Assembly (NCBI RefSeq): GCF_034190915.1
Contig: NW_026947486.1
Coordinates: 21,540,001-21,604,000 of the forward strand
DNA: 64,000 nt
From: Cavia porcellus
Lineage: Eukaryota; Chordata; Mammalia; Rodentia; Caviidae
Direction of reading: 5' to 3'
Positions 60,801 to 64,000 of this stretch are shown piece by piece. Both the position numbers and the translations under genes were made by a program. Under the pieces are notes generated by a model, which made no database searches, was not told the DNA's origin, and worked only from the letters and a program-made list of their open reading frames with translations. Every line of letters starts with the position of its first letter. The first letter of the stretch is position 1.

Positions 60801-61495
60801 TACAGAGAGGATAGATATATATGTAGAAATTCACACATGAATTTTTTAAAATTATTTATGAGAACAGATTATATAATGCAAGATGTAATGAACAGATACT
60901 CTGAGGAAGAGACGCTAAGAAACATGAAGCTAGTTTTGTAGCATTATGATATAAATTCTAGCAATACTATTGTTCACTGATTAGAATGACATTGGACTGG
61001 TTTCTTGAGTTCAATTTCAGAATATGTAGAGATGGGGACAGCTATGACTAAGAGAATGAGAGATGTGATGGTAGTTATTATTGTCTTCCCTAATGTTAGA
61101 TCTTGAAGACCTAAAAAGCCTTCATCATCCTGTAATATTTGATTAGTTCTATAATATGCAATATGTATATAAAGTGGGTGAAGATGGGGACAACTATTTG
61201 TAAGAAACTAGAGACAGTTAGATAGACAGTGAAGATCTCCAGTGGACTTGCTTTGAAATCTGTATTTCTTTAAATTGTTTTTTTAAGTGTTTTGTTCTGT
61301 TTTGATATGTTTAATCTTACCCTCTTTGAGATGTAAAACAAATGTGTAGGACTGATAACCATATTACTGAGCTTTTGTTCGATCATTGAACAGAACTGTT
61401 TGTAGTGTCACTTTTTGAATGTCATTCTAAATACTTTAATTGTATAACCTGAACAGCTATTTCTAAGATGACAATATGTAACTTATAAAAAAAAA
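57876..61495 (+). mobile_element. Complete HAL1-like (ORF1-only) element, copy 3
   Basis: 3,620 bp inserted in the L1 ORF2 with a perfect 15-bp duplication AGAATGTATATTCTG (57,861-57,875 and 61,496-61,510) and a terminal A9. The 5' UTR (57,876-58,890) begins near AAAAAATGGCGGC and has about five 65-76-bp tandem units at 58,431-58,745 (GACATCTTGGATTTGGGCAG type). ORF1 pieces lie at 58,894-59,097, 59,186-59,434 (coiled coil, MKQIQKDYQETKNS) and 59,536-60,030 (AYRTPATYNQNRSTPRHI, then LSFKINGEIRCFQDKEEL to the end). A 1.46-kb non-coding tail follows; no ORF2 is present. Confidence 0.88.
58894..60030 (+). pseudogene. L1 ORF1p-like gene of the HAL1-like element
   Basis: Encodes an RNA-binding chaperone-type protein of the L1 ORF1p family: basic N-terminus, coiled coil around 59,290-59,430, RRM-like middle and the C-terminal domain with REKMQITYNRK. 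The frame is interrupted by a shift near 59,100 and by stops at about 59,432 and 59,522. The rest is 164 uninterrupted codons (59,536-60,030), suggesting moderately recent insertion. Confidence 0.85.
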
Positions 61496-63869
61496 AGAAT
61501 GTATATTCTGATGTTGGATGGAACACTCTGTATACATCTATCACGTCCATTTGTGCACAAGTGTGATTCAGTTCTGTTATTTCTTTGCTGATTTTTTGTC
61601 TGGTTGATCTGTCCCTTGGTGTCCATGGTGTGTTAAGGTCTCCTGTTAAAACTGTGTTATTGTTTATTTGACTTTTCATTTCTTTTAATACTTGCTTTGT
61701 ATAGCTGGGTGCTCTGGAATTTGGTGCATATATGTTTAAGATAGTTATCTCTTCCTCTTGAAGTTTTCCCCTAACCAGTATGTAGTGACTTTATCTCTTC
61801 ATCTCAATCTTGGTTTAAAGTTCACATTGTCCTTAAACAGAATACCACCCCCGCTTTTTTGGGTTCCTGTTGCACGAAGTATTGTTTTCCATCCTTTGAC
61901 TTTCAGACTGTGAGTTCCTTTTGAGTTAGATGGGTTTCTTGTAGACAGCATATTGTTGGATGTTGTTTCTTGATCCATTGTGCTGGTCTTTTTGTTTTAA
62001 TTGGTTAATTGAGATCGTTTACATTAATGGTTATAACTGTTATATATTGGTTTATTGTTGACATGTTATCTTTCTGCTGTTGTATTTTTATCTTTCCATT
62101 CTGTTTGTCTACCTTGCTTAGTGATTTTTTCCTATGTGTATCTAGAATGTCTTTCAGTATTCTTTGCAGGGTTGGTTTGGTGATCATGAAGTTCTTCAGC
62201 TGTTCTTTGTCATGGAAGTATCTTATTTCTCCATCCATTTTGAAGGACAGTTTTGCAGGGTTCATCATTCTGGATTGGAAGTTGTTTTCCTTTAGGATCT
62301 GAAATACTTCACCCTATGTTCTTGTTGACCTCATTGTTTGTGTTGAGAAGTCTACTGTGATTCTGATAGGTTTTCGTTTGTAGTTGGTCTGTCTTTTCTG
62401 CAACACTTTTTAATACTCTGTTCTTATGTTGGATTTCTGGGATGGTGATTATTATATGTCTGGGTGCAGTTTTACTTGGTTATGGATATTTGGAGTTCTG
62501 TATGCTTCACTAATCCTTATGTCAGTTTCCATTCTCATGTTTCGGAAATTTTCAGCTATTAGTTGTGTAAATAACCTCTTAAAATCATTTGTGTTATCCT
62601 CTTCTTTTTCATTTATCCCTATCCATCTTACGTTGTTTTTTCCTTTGCATCATCTTGCAGCTGTTGAATTATTTCCTTATTCCTTGTTGTTTTTTAAAAG
62701 ATCTTTCTTTCCTGTTTACTACCTGCAATCTTGTCTTTGAGATCTGAAATTCTATCTTCACTTTCTTTGAGGCAGTTTTGAGAACTTTCAATGGAGTTTT
62801 TGATTTCCTGTATATCTCTTTGCCTCTGGTTCATGTATTGTGTTTGTTTCTTATATTGTTCATCCAGATCTTTTTGCATTGTTCCTCTAATTTTTTTTAC
62901 CTGTGTCTTCTTTATATGTGTTCAGCATTTTTCATCACTTTTATGATTTCTTCTTTTACTTGGGAGATTATTTCTAATTTGAGTTCCTTTATAGCTTCCT
63001 GGAGTTGCCACTTTATTTCAGTTGCTATTATTTCAGACATATGGCTTTTATTTTCTTCTATGTACATGGCTCCTAGGCTTTCTTGGGATGGGGTGGAGGT
63101 TTGAGATTGCATTTTGATCTTTGTTCTTGTCATTTTCCTGTATTTACATGTTTCAAGTGATGTTCCAAATTCCCCCTGGGTGTGTTGAAATTGTCTCCTG
63201 TACTCTCAACTCTTGGGACTGAATGGAGGTTGATGAGTGTGGCCTATTCAGGCCCGCAGCACCTCCCACACCATCTCCAGTGTTCCACATAGCTGGGTGC
63301 ACTGCTCACAACTTGGGTGATTCTCCAATGCTCTTCCTGGGCTAGCACTGATGCACTGGAACTGACCTTGCGTTCCCTCAGCTCCCTGGATTGAAGGAAG
63401 GTCGCTAGGCATGGTCGAGTTCAGCCTGTGAAACCTCCAGAGCCTATTCCAGTGTTTCAGGAAGCTGGGCAGACATTTAAACACTGGGAGCGATGGTCTT
63501 AATATCTCCCTGGGCCCGCGCTGCACTCTGGAGCTTACCTCTCATGGCCTCAGCTACACGGGTTGAAAGAAGGTTCCTGGATGTTGTCCATTTAGGCCTG
63601 CGAATCCTCCGGAGCCTAGTCCAGTGTGTCTGGAAGATGGAAGGGCACTTAACTGCTGGGAGCAATGGTCTTAAACTCTCCTGGTCCTGTGCTGCACACT
63701 GGAACTCACTTTGCACTGCCTCAGCTCCCCCAAGGCATTTTTTTTTATTAATACATGTTTGTAGTTCATGCAGTTCACGAATATCTTGGGTAGTGGTTAC
63801 ATATACATAACTTATTTATTTTTTAATTTTAAAATTTATTTTATTTTCTTTTTTATATCTTAGCTAATC

Positions 63870-64000
63870 TTTTTAAAAATTTTATTTAAAGAGAAAAAAA
63901 GCAAAACAAAAAAGGGGAGAATAAACAAATCTTTAAAAAAAATAAGCAGTAACAAATCACTAGTTGATAAATTACATATTGTCATTTTAGAAATAGTTGT
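63870..64000 (-). mobile_element. HAL1-like tail, copy 4, cut by the window end
   Basis: AGTAACAAATCACTAGTTGA, TTACATATTGT and AAATAGTTGT line up with the outer tail of copy 2 (39,306-39,430), in the same orientation. Confidence 0.65.

Larger units (their letters stand above)
54045..63738 (-). mobile_element. Near full-length L1, split by a HAL1-like insertion
   Basis: Without the 57,876-61,495 insertion this L1 is about 6.06 kb. On the - strand it has a 5' UTR (63,738-63,134) made of about three diverged ~180-bp monomers. ORF1 follows (from 63,133, MTRTKIKMQ, through a coiled coil to LSFKMDGEIRYFHDKEQL near 62,260). ORF2 starts near 62,063 (MSTINQYITVITINV), with endonuclease GDLNTPWTPRDRSTRQKI at 61,679-61,422 and reverse transcriptase (FPTKKSPGPDGFTTEYY at 57,108-56,893; [15 protein letters not shown] near 56,460). 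The ORF2 end lies near 54,640 and the 3' UTR runs to 54,045. Stops and frameshifts show it is inactive. It is antisense to CCNB3. Confidence 0.88.

Noticed and set aside
54045..64000. Possible last CCNB3 exons downstream of 53,658
   Set aside because: I looked for the conserved end of the second cyclin fold and found only L1 and HAL1-like sequence; they are presumably beyond the window.

Overview
This is mammalian nuclear DNA and almost certainly rodent. It carries 7SL-derived B1-type SINEs, tRNA-derived ID-type SINEs and B1-ID dimers, many young and old LINE-1 copies, LTR retroelements and spliced exons with GT/AG borders. B1-ID dimers fit a rodent outside the mouse/rat family (squirrel-, dormouse-, beaver- or cavy-related), but the species cannot be fixed from the sequence. 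The only host gene is CCNB3 (cyclin B3), X-linked in placental mammals. Seven consecutive internal coding exons lie on the + strand between 17,759 and 53,658. The 5' exons (start codon, destruction box) and the last 3' exons lie outside the window.

Layout. 1-310: part of a class II (IAP-like) LTR. 311-2.85 kb: a half-L1 (HAL1-like, ORF1-only) element. 2.85-4.36 kb: L1 ORF1 and monomeric 5' UTR. 4.36-12.49 kb: a broken class I (gammaretrovirus-like) provirus on the - strand with two LTRs, a tRNA-Pro-type primer site and an env of the type-D/RD114-like kind. 12.5-16.96 kb: an old L1. 17.76-17.89 kb: first CCNB3 exon seen. 18.8-23.5 kb: ancient L1 3' ends. 24.15-27.31 kb: the giant, fully open CCNB3 exon encoding degenerate ~18-residue repeats. 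28.3-29.8 kb: two short exons entering the cyclin box. 29.8-48.0 kb: an 18-kb intron packed with L1, a solo-LTR-like block and a second HAL1-like element. 48.0-53.7 kb: three more cyclin-fold exons, with a MaLR-like element in the intron between the first two. 54.0-63.7 kb: a near full-length L1 on the - strand, split by a complete 3.6-kb HAL1-like insertion on the + strand with a perfect 15-bp target-site duplication. 63.87 kb-end: the tail of another HAL1-like copy.

CCNB3 reads through every junction in frame. All five invariant cyclin-box positions are present and the 1,054-codon giant exon has no stop, so the gene looks functional. Cyclin B3 binds Cdk1/Cdk2 and is needed for the metaphase-anaphase transition of oocyte meiosis I.

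The least explained structures are in the repeats. One is a short composite retroposon (three copies, each with a perfect 11-14-bp target-site duplication) joining an L1-like A-rich 3' part to a GC-rich, minisatellite-like 5' part. Another is a family of ORF1-only L1 derivatives with a long private 3' tail. The third is a retroviral gag into which about 1 kb of non-retroviral-looking sequence has been placed.
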